Shown here: positions 28,472 through 36,932 of the stretch, piece after piece
Numbering within the stretch: position 1 is the first letter of the stretch
Layout of the letters: every line of letters begins with the position of its first letter
NCBI RefSeq assembly: GCF_000426845.1
Contig: NZ_AUGD01000001.1
Location: forward strand, 124,001 to 188,000
DNA length: 64,000 nucleotides
Source: Bradyrhizobium sp. in8p8
GTDB taxonomy: Bacteria > Pseudomonadota > Alphaproteobacteria > Rhizobiales > Xanthobacteraceae
Direction: 5' to 3'
Notes under the pieces: model-generated
What the model was told of the DNA's origin: nothing
Seen by the model: only the letters and a program-made list of their open reading frames with translations
Database searches by the model: none
Program-made: the position numbers and the translations under genes

Positions 28472-29836
28472 TCAGCCCGACGTCGAGGACAATAGCGGCG
28501 ACCATGCGGGATCCGAGGCGAAGCCAGGCGTCGGCACCTTCAGCTCGTTGCGTCCCGAAATGTCGACGGTGTACAGCGACGGTCCGCCGTTGCCGCCGGG
28601 ATCGCGGAAGAACATCAGCACGCGGCCGTTCGGCGAGAAGGTCGGGCCCTCGTTGTGGAAGCCGGAGGTGAGCAGCCGCTCGCCGGAACCGTCCGGCTTC
28701 ATGACGCCGATCGCGAACTGCCCGCCGCCCTGCCTGGTGAAGGCGATGTAATCGCCCTTCGGCGACCACACCGGCGTCGAATAGCTGGCATTGGTGTCGT
28801 CCTTGGAGAAGGAGATGCGCTGCGCCTGCCCGCCGCCCGCCGCCATCACGTAGATCTGCGACCGGCCGCCACGATCGGATTCGAAGCAGATGCGGGTCCC
28901 GTCCGGCGAGTAGGACGGCGACGTGTCGATCGCCGGCGTGTCGGTGAGGCGCGTGGTCGAGCGCGAGCGCAGATCCATCACGAACAGGTTGGAATTGCCG
29001 CCCTGCTGCAGGCTCATGATGACGCGTTGGCCGTCCGGCGAAAAGCGCGGCGCAAAGGTCATGCCGGGGAAATTGCCGACGATCTCGCGTTGGCCGGTCT
29101 CGATGTTGTAGAGATAAACCTTCGGATCACCCTGGCCGAACTCCATGTAGGTGATCTCTTGCGAATTCGGCGAGAAGCGCGGCGTCAGCACGAGGTCGGA
29201 GCCGCGGGTCAGGTAGCGCACATTGGCGCCGTCCTGGTCCATCATCGCGAGCCGCTTGACCCGGCGCTCCTTGGGTCCGGTCTCGTCCACGAACACGACG
29301 CGGCTGTCGAAATACCCCTTCTCGCCGGTCATCCGCTCGTAGATCTGGTCGGAGATGATGTGGGCGATACGCCGCCAGTATTCCGGCGAGGTGAAATATT
29401 GCTGTCCGGTGAGCTGCTGGCCGGAGACCACGTCCCACAGGCGGAATTCGGCCTTGAGGCGGCCGTCCGGCTGCCGCGTCATGCGACCAGTGACGAGGGC
29501 CTGAGCGTTGATGGTTTTCCAGTTCTGGAATTGCGGCGCAACGTCCATGTTGCTGATGCGCTCGATGAAGGCGGCCTGGTCGATCGGAGCGAACAGGCCC
29601 GAGCGCTTCAGATTGTTGGTGATGACTTGGGTGACGCCGTTGCCGACTTCGCCATCGGAAGGCGATCCCGGCAGAAAATTGGTGATCGCGATCGGGATCG
29701 GCTGGAACGCCGTAGGATCGATGCGGATGCGGCCGTCCTGGCCTTGAGCGAAGACCCGCCCGCCTCCGAGCATTGCAAGCCCCGATCCAGCCAGGGTCAT
29801 GAAGCGGCGGCGGTTGATCGATCGGACGTCATTCAT
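28472..29836 (-). CDS. tolB: Tol-Pal system beta-propeller protein TolB
   Basis: This periplasmic protein binds Pal and TolA. From the ATG at 29836 it is 454 residues: a signal peptide with a twin-arginine look ([20 protein letters not shown]), the N-terminal TolB domain, and a six-bladed WD40-like propeller. The blades repeat the pattern SPDG/SPNG with F/I-M-S or Y-x-E (for example [16 protein letters not shown] and [15 protein letters not shown]). A GTG at 29863 overlaps the tolA stop (GTGA) and would extend the leader by nine residues. Translation coupling with tolA is therefore possible. The usual downstream partner pal is 3.7 kb away. Confidence 0.96.
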   Translation of the reverse strand: MNDVRSINRRRFMTLAGSGLAMLGGGRVFAQGQDGRIRIDPTAFQPIPIAITNFLPGSPSDGEVGNGVTQVITNNLKRSGLFAPIDQAAFIERISNMDVAPQFQNWKTINAQALVTGRMTRQPDGRLKAEFRLWDVVSGQQLTGQQYFTSPEYWRRIAHIISDQIYERMTGEKGYFDSRVVFVDETGPKERRVKRLAMMDQDGANVRYLTRGSDLVLTPRFSPNSQEITYMEFGQGDPKVYLYNIETGQREIVGNFPGMTFAPRFSPDGQRVIMSLQQGGNSNLFVMDLRSRSTTRLTDTPAIDTSPSYSPDGTRICFESDRGGRSQIYVMAAGGGQAQRISFSKDDTNASYSTPVWSPKGDYIAFTRQGGGQFAIGVMKPDGSGERLLTSGFHNEGPTFSPNGRVLMFFRDPGGNGGPSLYTVDISGRNELKVPTPGFASDPAWSPLLSSTSG

Positions 29837-29859
29837 TGCAAAATTCTTTTGTTCGGATG

Positions 29860-30819
29860 TCACAACATGTCTTTCAGGCCGAAAGTCATCGGGATGAGCT
29901 TCCAGCTCTCGTATTGCTGCTTCGGCATGAACGAATAGACCTGACACTGCACGATGGCGCGCTTGGCACTCTCGGCAATGGCCTGAGCAATCGAGCGCGA
30001 CGGTCCACGCACTGCGACGACAATCGGCTCCGAAGCCAGCGATCCATCGATCTTCATGGGAATGTCGATATCGGCTTCGTACTGGTCGGCGTCCTGCCCG
30101 TTGTATGTGGGTGTGAAGCAGCGCTTGACCGCGCCCTGGAAAGCACCGCGCCAGGTCGCGACATTGCTGGCGGCAGTTCCGGTGGCCGCTCCCAGCGAGG
30201 CAGACGCATTCAGCGCGGAGCCGGCGAGCTCGTGCCGGGTCGCGGCGCGCTTGTCGAGGTCGCGCTGGATCTGGGCGGGATCGAAGGTGCGCTCCTTCGG
30301 CTTGGGCTGCTGCTGAGGGTGCACCGCCGCAACCTTTTGCTCCACGGGCTTGGGCGGCGGCTTCTTGGTCTCAAGCTTCTTCTGGAGCTCAGCGATCGGA
30401 TCTTCCTTGGCCGGATCAGGCTTCTTTTCCTGCGGCTTCGGCTCTTCCTTCGGCTTCGCCTCGGCGACCGGCTTGGGGGGCTCGGGCTTCTTCTCCACCG
30501 GCTTCTCGGCAGGCTTCGGCGGCGGCTCCGGTTGCGAGTTGGTCTTGATCAGCTCCTTCTTCTCGGTGACCTTGCCGACGGCGTCCTCTTCGGGCTTCGC
30601 TTCCGCGATCTTCTCGACCTTCGGCTTCGGCTCTTCCTTCTTTCCGGTCTTCTGCCCCGCCATCATCTGCGCCAGCTGATCGGTGGAAATGATATCGACG
30701 GGAAGCGACTCCTCCGGCGCGATATAGGCCTTGCTGCTAAAGGTCAGCAGACCCCATCCCAGCACGAGGACGTGGAGAGCAATCGACGCAACGAGTGTCT
30801 TGTCGACGTTCACCTTCAC
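29860..30819 (-). CDS. tolA: Cell envelope integrity protein TolA
   Basis: TolA spans the periplasm, anchored in the inner membrane by one N-terminal helix (about residues 8-27, [19 protein letters not shown]). A long Lys/Glu/Pro-rich repeat region (about 55-200, many KPxEKK units) replaces the Ala-rich helix of E. coli TolA. The C-terminal globular domain (about 215-319, [18 protein letters not shown] onward) should contact TolB and Pal. The 319-residue length is below E. coli TolA (421). The gene starts four bases after the tolR stop, so the tolQRA genes are one operon. Confidence 0.94.
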   Translation of the reverse strand: MKVNVDKTLVASIALHVLVLGWGLLTFSSKAYIAPEESLPVDIISTDQLAQMMAGQKTGKKEEPKPKVEKIAEAKPEEDAVGKVTEKKELIKTNSQPEPPPKPAEKPVEKKPEPPKPVAEAKPKEEPKPQEKKPDPAKEDPIAELQKKLETKKPPPKPVEQKVAAVHPQQQPKPKERTFDPAQIQRDLDKRAATRHELAGSALNASASLGAATGTAASNVATWRGAFQGAVKRCFTPTYNGQDADQYEADIDIPMKIDGSLASEPIVVAVRGPSRSIAQAIAESAKRAIVQCQVYSFMPKQQYESWKLIPMTFGLKDML

Positions 30820-30823
30820 CGGC

Positions 30824-31276
30824 CTAGGACCCCTGATCCGCTTCTGTGACGAGGGCGAGCTTCTTGAAGCCGGCGCCCGAGAGCTGGCCCATCACCTTGG
30901 CCACGGTGCCGTAATCCGCCTTCTTGTCGGCGCGCAGATAGATGCGTTCCTCGAGCCCGCCGCGCGCGTCGGTGATCGCCTTCAGCTTGGGGATCAGCTC
31001 GTTGATGGCGATCTCGGAGTCGTTGATGAACACCTTGCCCTTGATGTCGACCGAGAGCTGGATCGGCTTCTGATCACTGTTCTCGATGCTCTTGGCCTGG
31101 GTCTGCGGCAGATCGAGCGGCACGCCGACCGTCAACATCGGCGCCGACACCATGAAGATGATGAGCAGCACCAGCATGACGTCGACCATGGGCGTGACGT
31201 TGATTTCGGCCACGACGGGCTTGCGCCGGCCGCGGCGTCCGCCGCCTCCGGATGAACTTGCGACGTTCATGCCCAT
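30824..31276 (-). CDS. tolR: ExbD/TolR family protein TolR
   Basis: TolR is the proton-channel partner of TolQ that energises TolA. The 150-residue protein has one transmembrane helix (about 27-48) containing the functional Asp in EINVTPMVDVMLVLLIIFM. A periplasmic dimerisation domain follows. A Gly/Arg-rich N-terminus precedes the helix, as in alphaproteobacterial TolR. It lies 43 bases after the tolQ stop. Confidence 0.95.
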   Translation of the reverse strand: MGMNVASSSGGGGRRGRRKPVVAEINVTPMVDVMLVLLIIFMVSAPMLTVGVPLDLPQTQAKSIENSDQKPIQLSVDIKGKVFINDSEIAINELIPKLKAITDARGGLEERIYLRADKKADYGTVAKVMGQLSGAGFKKLALVTEADQGS

Positions 31277-31319
31277 GGTCTGGTGCCCAAATTGCCCTTC
31301 ACACTATACATGCCGTCCG

Positions 31320-32036
<717 letters not shown>

Positions 32037-32490
32037 GAGCAGTATCCTCTCAAGGCGATCGTTACCTATTGTCCTCGGCCAGCAAATCGCCGCCGGTGTT
32101 CCCCAACCGCCGCGCTAGAACCGGCGCGGCCGGCAAGCCCGCTCAAAGCCTCGTCTTTTTGGGGTGCAGGGCTCGTCCAAAGGCTCGTCCAAAGCCGGTC
32201 GCCTGCATTCCCCGCCAAGATGTCAAAACTAAGGGCCTCGACACGGCTTCGGGCGCGACTGTCCACTCTTACCAGAGCCCGGCGTTGGTTAATGCGGGGT
32301 TACCGGCGGCGAATTTGGCTCCGGGAAAGGCAGGCAGCGCAGGGAGATGGGGCGGCCCGCTGCCGCCCGGTCATGGGATTTCAGCCCTGCCGTTCGCGCA
32401 TCAGAAGGAGAGCGTCCGCCCCGGCGCCGGTAGGAACCAGCCAGAGGGCGGAAAATTGTCTGGGAAACTCACCTTTGGCGAGGTCTTTCC
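32037..32490. other. 454-base intergenic region upstream of tolQ and the DUF2231 gene
   Basis: This divergent gap must hold the tol operon promoter (minus) and the DUF2231 gene promoter (plus). It contains a 12-base tandem duplication (GGCTCGTCCAAA twice, 32170-32193) and short GC-rich inverted repeats near 32110-32130. No coding signal was seen, and I could not assign a sigma factor class to either promoter. Confidence 0.5.
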
Positions 32491-33009
32491 ATGAGCATCA
32501 ACCCCAAGACGACCGCCGCGGTCGGCGATCATCCCCTGCATCCCATGCTGATTCCGTTCCCCGTTGCATGCCTGGTCGGCGCACCCATCACCGATCTCGC
32601 CTTCATTGGAACCGACGACGCTTTCTGGGCCCGCGCCGCGATGTGGCTGATCGGCGCCGGCATCGTCATGGCGCTGGTTGCCGCCGCCGCCGGCTTTGTG
32701 GACTTCTTCGGCGAACCCCGCATCCGCAGTCTCAACGATGCCTGGTACCACATGGTCGGTAACCTTGCGGCAGTTGTGCTGGCCCTCGTCAATTTCTACC
32801 TCCGTTACGCACAAGGTGCGGAAGCTGCGATCAAGCCATGGGGCGTGGTGCTGTCCCTGATCGTGGTCGGCATCCTGCTGTTCACGGGGTGGAAGGGCTG
32901 GGAAATGGTGTATCGGCATCACGTCGCGGTGCTGGATGCGCCGGGCCAGACCAGCTCGGAGCCCGTCACGCCGCATCATGGCGGCGAAGGTCGCCGCCGC
33001 GCGGCCTGA
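32491..33009 (+). CDS. DUF2231 membrane protein
   Basis: This 172-residue inner-membrane protein has four hydrophobic segments. It starts with the DUF2231 hallmark HPLHPMLIPFPVACLVGAPI, a histidine-proline motif, followed by DLAFIGTDDAFWARAAMWLI. The helices are about 18-38, 48-68, 88-108 and 118-138, and the C-terminus is short and hydrophilic. DUF2231 proteins are uncharacterised; the paired histidines suggest metal or heme binding, which is only a guess. GAGG lies upstream of the ATG. It converges with cysE. Confidence 0.87.
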   Translation: MSINPKTTAAVGDHPLHPMLIPFPVACLVGAPITDLAFIGTDDAFWARAAMWLIGAGIVMALVAAAAGFVDFFGEPRIRSLNDAWYHMVGNLAAVVLALVNFYLRYAQGAEAAIKPWGVVLSLIVVGILLFTGWKGWEMVYRHHVAVLDAPGQTSSEPVTPHHGGEGRRRAA

Positions 33010-33021
33010 GCGAGCGGCACG

Positions 33022-33789
33022 TCAGGCCGCCGAGGCGGGCTCGGGGCAGTTGGTCAGCCGCGCAGGATTGCCGACCGCCGTGCAGCCGGCGGGGACGTCC
33101 TTGCTCACAAGGGTGCCGGCGCCGATTTTCGCATGAGCGCCGATGCTGATGTCGCCGAGGATGCTGGCGCCCGCACCGATATAGACGCCACAGCCGATGC
33201 GGGGCGAGCGCGCCGGCAGTTCGCTGCTGCGGCCGATGCTGACGTTCTGGAGAATGGTGACGTCATCGCCGATGACGGCGCCGGCGCCGATCACGATGCC
33301 GGTGGCGTGGTCGAGATAAACGGCGGATCCGATGCTGGCGGCCGGATGAATGCTGACCTGGAGCACGTTCGACGCCTCGTTCTGAAACAGCAGCGCCGCG
33401 TCACGATGGTCATGCCGCCAGAGCCAGTTCGAGACGCGCCAGGCCTGCAGCGCGAGGTAACCCTTGTAATGCAGCAGCGGCTGCAGCAGGCCCGCCGCAG
33501 CGGGGTCGCTGCGCGAGACGGCCTGCAAGTCTCGTCCGGCGGCTTCGATCAGGTCCGCCTCGCCGCGAAAGGCATCGCTGGCAAAGGATGTGAAGCGCGT
33601 GCGTTCGGCGCCGGCGCCGCCGAGCCGCTGCCCGATCAGATCGGCCAGGGCGGCGGCGAAATCGTTATGGGTGAGGATGGCGCCCGCAAGAGCCCGGCCG
33701 AAGACAGGATCGGCAATCGTCGCGCGCTGAGCCTCGCCACGGATCGCCTGCCAGACGGCGTCGCTCGCCAGTGTCGCAACTTGCGCCAT
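33022..33789 (-). CDS. cysE: Serine O-acetyltransferase
   Basis: This enzyme acetylates L-serine with acetyl-CoA, the first step of cysteine synthesis. From the ATG at 33789 (GGAGG seven bases upstream) the product is 255 residues. It has an N-terminal helical SAT domain (about 10-110) and a left-handed beta-helix of hexapeptide repeats. The active-site region AVYLDHATGIVIGAGAVIGDD contains the Asp-His pair. The protein ends with the C-terminal AGTLVSKDVPAGCTAVGNPAR typical of CysE. It stands alone, flanked by a convergent DUF2231 gene. Confidence 0.95.
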   Translation of the reverse strand: MAQVATLASDAVWQAIRGEAQRATIADPVFGRALAGAILTHNDFAAALADLIGQRLGGAGAERTRFTSFASDAFRGEADLIEAAGRDLQAVSRSDPAAAGLLQPLLHYKGYLALQAWRVSNWLWRHDHRDAALLFQNEASNVLQVSIHPAASIGSAVYLDHATGIVIGAGAVIGDDVTILQNVSIGRSSELPARSPRIGCGVYIGAGASILGDISIGAHAKIGAGTLVSKDVPAGCTAVGNPARLTNCPEPASAA

Positions 33790-33946
33790 CGTCGCCTCCG
33801 CTCCGCGTGCATCTGTGGCGGCGAATATAGGCGATCCAGGGCGAGGCGCCAGTCTTGCATCCGGGCGAGCTTTCGCTCGCGAGTCGCAGATGGACGAGAA
33901 TGCCTGCGAACGAGCTCTGTCTGGCATCTTGGCGCTACAAGCCGAA

Positions 33947-33977
33947 CCGCCCGCCTGCGGGTTGCGCAGGCGGGCGG
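33947..33977. terminator. Perfect 13-bp GC-rich hairpin
   Basis: CCGCCCGCCTGCG (33947-33959) and CGCAGGCGGGCGG (33965-33977) are exact complements around a GGTTG loop. It lies about 50 bases after the DUF2852 stop on the minus strand and before cysE. No T-run follows on either strand, so it is a strong structure of uncertain termination ability. Confidence 0.6.
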
Positions 33978-34028
33978 CTCGGGGCCATCAGGACTTTGGG
34001 GGCATGCGCCTGAAGGCTTTGAGAGGTG

Positions 34029-34520
34029 TCAGCCCTGCTGCTGGTCGGTCGGCGGCGGGGTCGGACGCGTCTTGTGCTGCGCCATGAACTGGTCGAACTC
34101 TTCCTTGTCCTTGGCGTGACGCAGACGGGTCAGAAAGTCCTTGAACTCACGCTGCTCTTCCTCGAGGCGCTGCAGCGTCTCGGCGCGGTATTCGTCGAAG
34201 GCGCGGTTGCCGGAGGACGGCGGGCCGAAGCCAAACCCGAAGCCGCGACGCTCCATGCGGTCGCGCATGCGGTCCATCTTGTACTGCATCTTTTCCATCT
34301 TGTTCTGCCAACGATCCGGATGGCTCCAGCACGACATTCTTCTGCTCCCGAGTGTGAAAAAGAGAAGGGCAAGCCCGATCGGCCACCAGATGATGAACCC
34401 GAGAATGGTCACGGCGATCCAGCCCGGATGCCAGGGCGTATCGAGCATGCGGGGACGATCGTAGCGTTGGTATTGGTCCGAAGGGCCGCGCCATCGATTG
34501 ACATCAGCGGTGTAGGCCAT
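34029..34520 (-). CDS. DUF2852 membrane protein
   Basis: This 163-residue protein has one or two N-terminal transmembrane segments (PGWIAVTILGFIIWWPIGLALLFF in two parts, about 28-52). A charged helical region rich in Met, Lys and Arg follows, then a Glu/Arg-rich C-terminal helix (RAETLQRLEEEQREFKDFL) and a Pro/Gln tail. This is the DUF2852 layout, found in Hyphomicrobiales and uncharacterised. The ATG at 34520 has GGAGAGGG upstream. A perfect TetR-type palindrome (34555-34573) lies 35 bases upstream, matching one at the start of the neighbouring TetR gene, so expression is probably repressed by that regulator. Confidence 0.88.
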   Translation of the reverse strand: MAYTADVNRWRGPSDQYQRYDRPRMLDTPWHPGWIAVTILGFIIWWPIGLALLFFTLGSRRMSCWSHPDRWQNKMEKMQYKMDRMRDRMERRGFGFGFGPPSSGNRAFDEYRAETLQRLEEEQREFKDFLTRLRHAKDKEEFDQFMAQHKTRPTPPPTDQQQG

Positions 34521-34554
34521 TTCCCTCTCCATCACGGCACCAGCGCCGTTGTGA

Positions 34555-34573
34555 ATGTAAATAACATTTACAT
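34555..34573. promoter_or_regulatory. Palindromic operator upstream of the DUF2852 gene
   Basis: ATGTAAATAACATTTACAT has perfect 8-bp arms around a 3-base spacer. An equally long related palindrome (35380-35398) overlaps the start codon of the adjacent TetR gene. Both arms share TTTACAT, as expected for two binding sites of one TetR dimer. Confidence 0.75.
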
Positions 34574-34640
34574 AGCTAGACCATCCCGCGATTTTGTCAA
34601 GCTGGCCGCCAGACACGCCCGCGTGATTATTTGCGCAATC

Positions 34641-35381
34641 TTATTTCGGCTTGCCCCAGGGACCGCCCGGCGGCAGGCCCGATCCGGAGGATGCCTCAGG
34701 TGGCACGGGCGGCGGCTCGGCGCTCTTGCCTGCCGGACGACGGTCGGTCGGAAAACCGAGGCCGCGCAGATAGATCAGCACCTCGGCCTCCAACAGCTCG
34801 TCGGGCGACATCGGCAGCTTTCGTCGGGCGGCGTCGCCGCGGGAAAATAGCGAGGCGACGCCATGCGCCATGGACCAGATGTGAAGCGCCATCATCATCG
34901 CCGGCGGCCGAGGCGTGCCCGGCGGCGTCAGGGCCGCGAGCCGCTCGGCCGCAGCGCGAATGATGTTGAAGGCCCGTTCGCTAGCCGCCTGGAGTGCGGG
35001 ATTCACATCCACCGGCACGCCCGATTCGAACATCGCGTTGTAGAAGGCGGGCTCCTCGCGGGCAAAGGCGAGATAGGCCTTGCCGACGCGTTCGAACGCG
35101 GTGACCGTATCGGGGCGACCGTCGTCCCAGGCCGCGCCAAGGCGCGCCTCGAACTGCTCAAAGCCGCGCTGGGCGATCGATGACAACAGTTCGTCTCGGT
35201 CGCGGAAATGCCGGTATGGCGCCGCCGCGCTGACGCCGGCCATCCGGGCGGCATCGGCAAAGGTGAAGCCCGCTGCGCCTTTCTCGGCGATCAGGCCGAG
35301 AGCGGCCTGCAACAGGGCCTCCTTCAGATTGCCGTGGTGATAGCCGCGCTCGGCGCGGCGCTGCTCCTTGCGCCAGCTCAT
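34641..35381 (-). CDS. TetR/AcrR family regulator with WHG-type C-terminal domain
   Basis: This 246-residue regulator begins MSWRKEQRRAERGYHHGNLK, a typical lead-in for this TetR subgroup. The helix-turn-helix follows (about 20-65, FTFADAARMAGVSAAAPYRHFRDRDELL). The ligand-binding domain resembles the TetR_C_33/WHG group (ALHIWSMAHGVASLFS). A Pro-rich tail ends the protein. A 19-bp palindrome overlaps its start codon, implying autorepression. The DUF2852 gene next downstream on the same strand carries a matching perfect palindrome, so it is the likely regulatory target. The inducer is unknown. Confidence 0.92.
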   Translation of the reverse strand: MSWRKEQRRAERGYHHGNLKEALLQAALGLIAEKGAAGFTFADAARMAGVSAAAPYRHFRDRDELLSSIAQRGFEQFEARLGAAWDDGRPDTVTAFERVGKAYLAFAREEPAFYNAMFESGVPVDVNPALQAASERAFNIIRAAAERLAALTPPGTPRPPAMMMALHIWSMAHGVASLFSRGDAARRKLPMSPDELLEAEVLIYLRGLGFPTDRRPAGKSAEPPPVPPEASSGSGLPPGGPWGKPK

Positions 35382-35398
35382 GTGAAAGAGCTTTACAT
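35380..35398. promoter_or_regulatory. Palindromic operator overlapping the TetR start codon
   Basis: ATGTGAAAGAGCTTTACAT has the same 8-3-8 layout as the perfect site at 34555-34573, with two mismatches between its arms. It covers the first bases of the TetR gene on the minus strand, a position that suits autorepression. Confidence 0.65.
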
Positions 35399-35571
35399 GA
35401 GCCGGACGTGAACGTCACTAGCGCCGATGGGGCGTGATTAACCCGGTATTCTCTGCAGCCACCCGGGGCGATGCGCCAGCATCGAACTACGCTGCGCGCT
35501 TGCGAACCTGAGATTCTCGAAATCCGGGTTCGATCCTGCGAACCGCCCGGAATGACAGCCCCTTGCCAACA

Positions 35572-35937
35572 CTAAATCTGAGGAACCGGCAGCACGGGCA
35601 TGATCTCGATCGCCTCGCCGGGAAAGATCGCAAAATGCGGATGGTTCTCGAACAGTCTTGCAGCTTCCTCCTGCGAGGCGGCGCGCACCACGGTGAACCC
35701 CGTCAGGGCGTTGCTGACCTCCGTGATGCCATTCGCGTCGATCCTGCGTGTCTTGCCGAGCGGGCCGCCCATCTCGACGATGACGTCCTTGTGCTTCTCG
35801 ACCCAGCGGTGCCAAGCGGCCATGCCCTCGCGCTCCATTGCCTTCCGTTCCGCCTCGGGCCTCGCATGCCAGGCCTTCATCTTTTCGCCGCTCATGCTGC
35901 CGAGGTAGACGGCAAGGAATGTATGTCCGGTGCTCAT
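35572..35937 (-). CDS. YciI-like (DGPF superfamily) protein
   Basis: This 121-residue soluble protein has a YciI/DGPF-like ferredoxin fold. It has a Met-rich start (FLAVYLGSMSGEKMKAW), the central GGPLGKTRRIDANGITEVSNALTGF and the terminal strand AIFPGEAIEIMPVLPVPQI. The DGPF tetrad itself is replaced by GGPL. The function is unknown; YciI family proteins are small dimers, often near ECF42 sigma factor genes. One more DGPF gene lies 58 bases upstream on the same strand, so the two may be an operon. Confidence 0.8.
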   Translation of the reverse strand: MSTGHTFLAVYLGSMSGEKMKAWHARPEAERKAMEREGMAAWHRWVEKHKDVIVEMGGPLGKTRRIDANGITEVSNALTGFTVVRAASQEEAARLFENHPHFAIFPGEAIEIMPVLPVPQI

Positions 35938-35995
35938 CGGTCTCTCCCGTGTTGAAGTCTTGATGACGGCCGCGAGCTCATCGCGACCGTGGTGG

Positions 35996-36400
35996 CTATG
36001 CCTTCAGGCCGTCGAGACCCGCGGCGGCCGCCTGCACGTCAGGCGGAAAGTCGCTCATCTCCTGCACCTGCCGGATCTCGATGATTTCGTTCGGCGTAGC
36101 CGGGCACTTCGTCGCCCAGGCGATCGCTTCCTCGCGCGAGGCGACCTCGATCATCCAGTAACCGCCCAGCACTTCCTTGGCCTCAGCGAACGGCCCGTCG
36201 GTGACGACGGGCACTCCGGTCGCAAACGAGACGCGCGCGCCCATCGAAGGCGGATGCAGGCCGTCGAGCGTGATCAGCACGCCGGCATCCTTCAGCGCCT
36301 CGTTGTATCGCATCATCGCGGCAACGCGTTCTGGATCGAGCTGCACGTCCGGCGGTGCGCTCTCGTAGCCGAGCGGGATCATCAGCATCATGAATCGCAT
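35996..36400 (-). CDS. YciI/DGPF domain protein (YCII-related)
   Basis: This 134-residue protein starts MRFMMLMIPLGYESAPPDVQ from the ATG at 36400, which has AAGGA upstream. The name-giving DGPF motif is present in VTDGPFAEAKEVLGGYWMIEV, and the MMRYNEALKDAGVLITLDGLHP segment is typical of this family (often annotated as YciI family or PhnB-like DGPF protein). The biochemical role is unsettled. A third DGPF protein is encoded with the ECF42 sigma factor at 43.5 kb, but this pair has no sigma factor next to it. Confidence 0.88.
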   Translation of the reverse strand: MRFMMLMIPLGYESAPPDVQLDPERVAAMMRYNEALKDAGVLITLDGLHPPSMGARVSFATGVPVVTDGPFAEAKEVLGGYWMIEVASREEAIAWATKCPATPNEIIEIRQVQEMSDFPPDVQAAAAGLDGLKA

Positions 36401-36932
36401 GAGTATTCCTTGCCCTCGTCGTCGGGGAGAGCGGCGGCGGAACCGTCCGCCCTCGCCTCCAAGACGAACAGACGTCCAAGGAACCGAAATGCGGACGAGA
36501 ATTTCTGGGACGCAACAGGCTCGGCTGCCCGAAGAAATGGCCCGCCGGCTCGCGACACCAAAGGAATTGCGCCGCGCAACTAGTTCCGGGTCGGGAACTG
36601 AGCTGCGAAGCTTATGCCACGAGATTATGCTTGGGCCCAATCAGGCGGCCGCCAGCAATCGATCCTCAGCAGCCAGAGGGTCGAATGGCGCACCTGCAAG
36701 GAAAAATAATGCGCGATCCTCCCGTACAACTACGGGTCGCCTTGTGAACGTCATCGTGCATATGGAACGGAAACGCCTGTTAGTTGAATGACTTGGACAA
36801 CGCACCGTAAAAGCGCGGGCCTCGGCCAAGCGTTCGCAAGGTTTACAGATGCTCAAGAAGAGCATGCAACTTTTTCTTCAAGGAAGCCGGTATCACGGTC
36901 CTCCAGTTTGCCAGTAATATTGCGGAGCTCAC
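36401..36932. other. 532-base intergenic region, no gene supported
   Basis: ORFs here (for example a 133-codon frame on plus and a 74-codon frame on minus) are Arg/Ser-rich or lack a start signal and family motifs. They look like chance frames. The gap carries the chemoreceptor promoter, and GGAG lies six bases before its GTG start. Confidence 0.5.

Noticed and set aside
32170..32193. 12-base tandem duplication GGCTCGTCCAAA as a possible operator or microsatellite
   Set aside because: Only two copies, no dyad symmetry, and not positioned clearly relative to a promoter.
35440..35570. Possible tRNA because of GGTTCGATCC
   Set aside because: The T-loop-like string has no matching acceptor stem, D-arm or anticodon arm around it.
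36390..36791. 133-codon plus-strand ORF in the gap before the chemoreceptor
   Set aside because: Arg/Ser-rich chance frame beginning antisense to the DGPF gene; no ribosome binding site or recognised motif.
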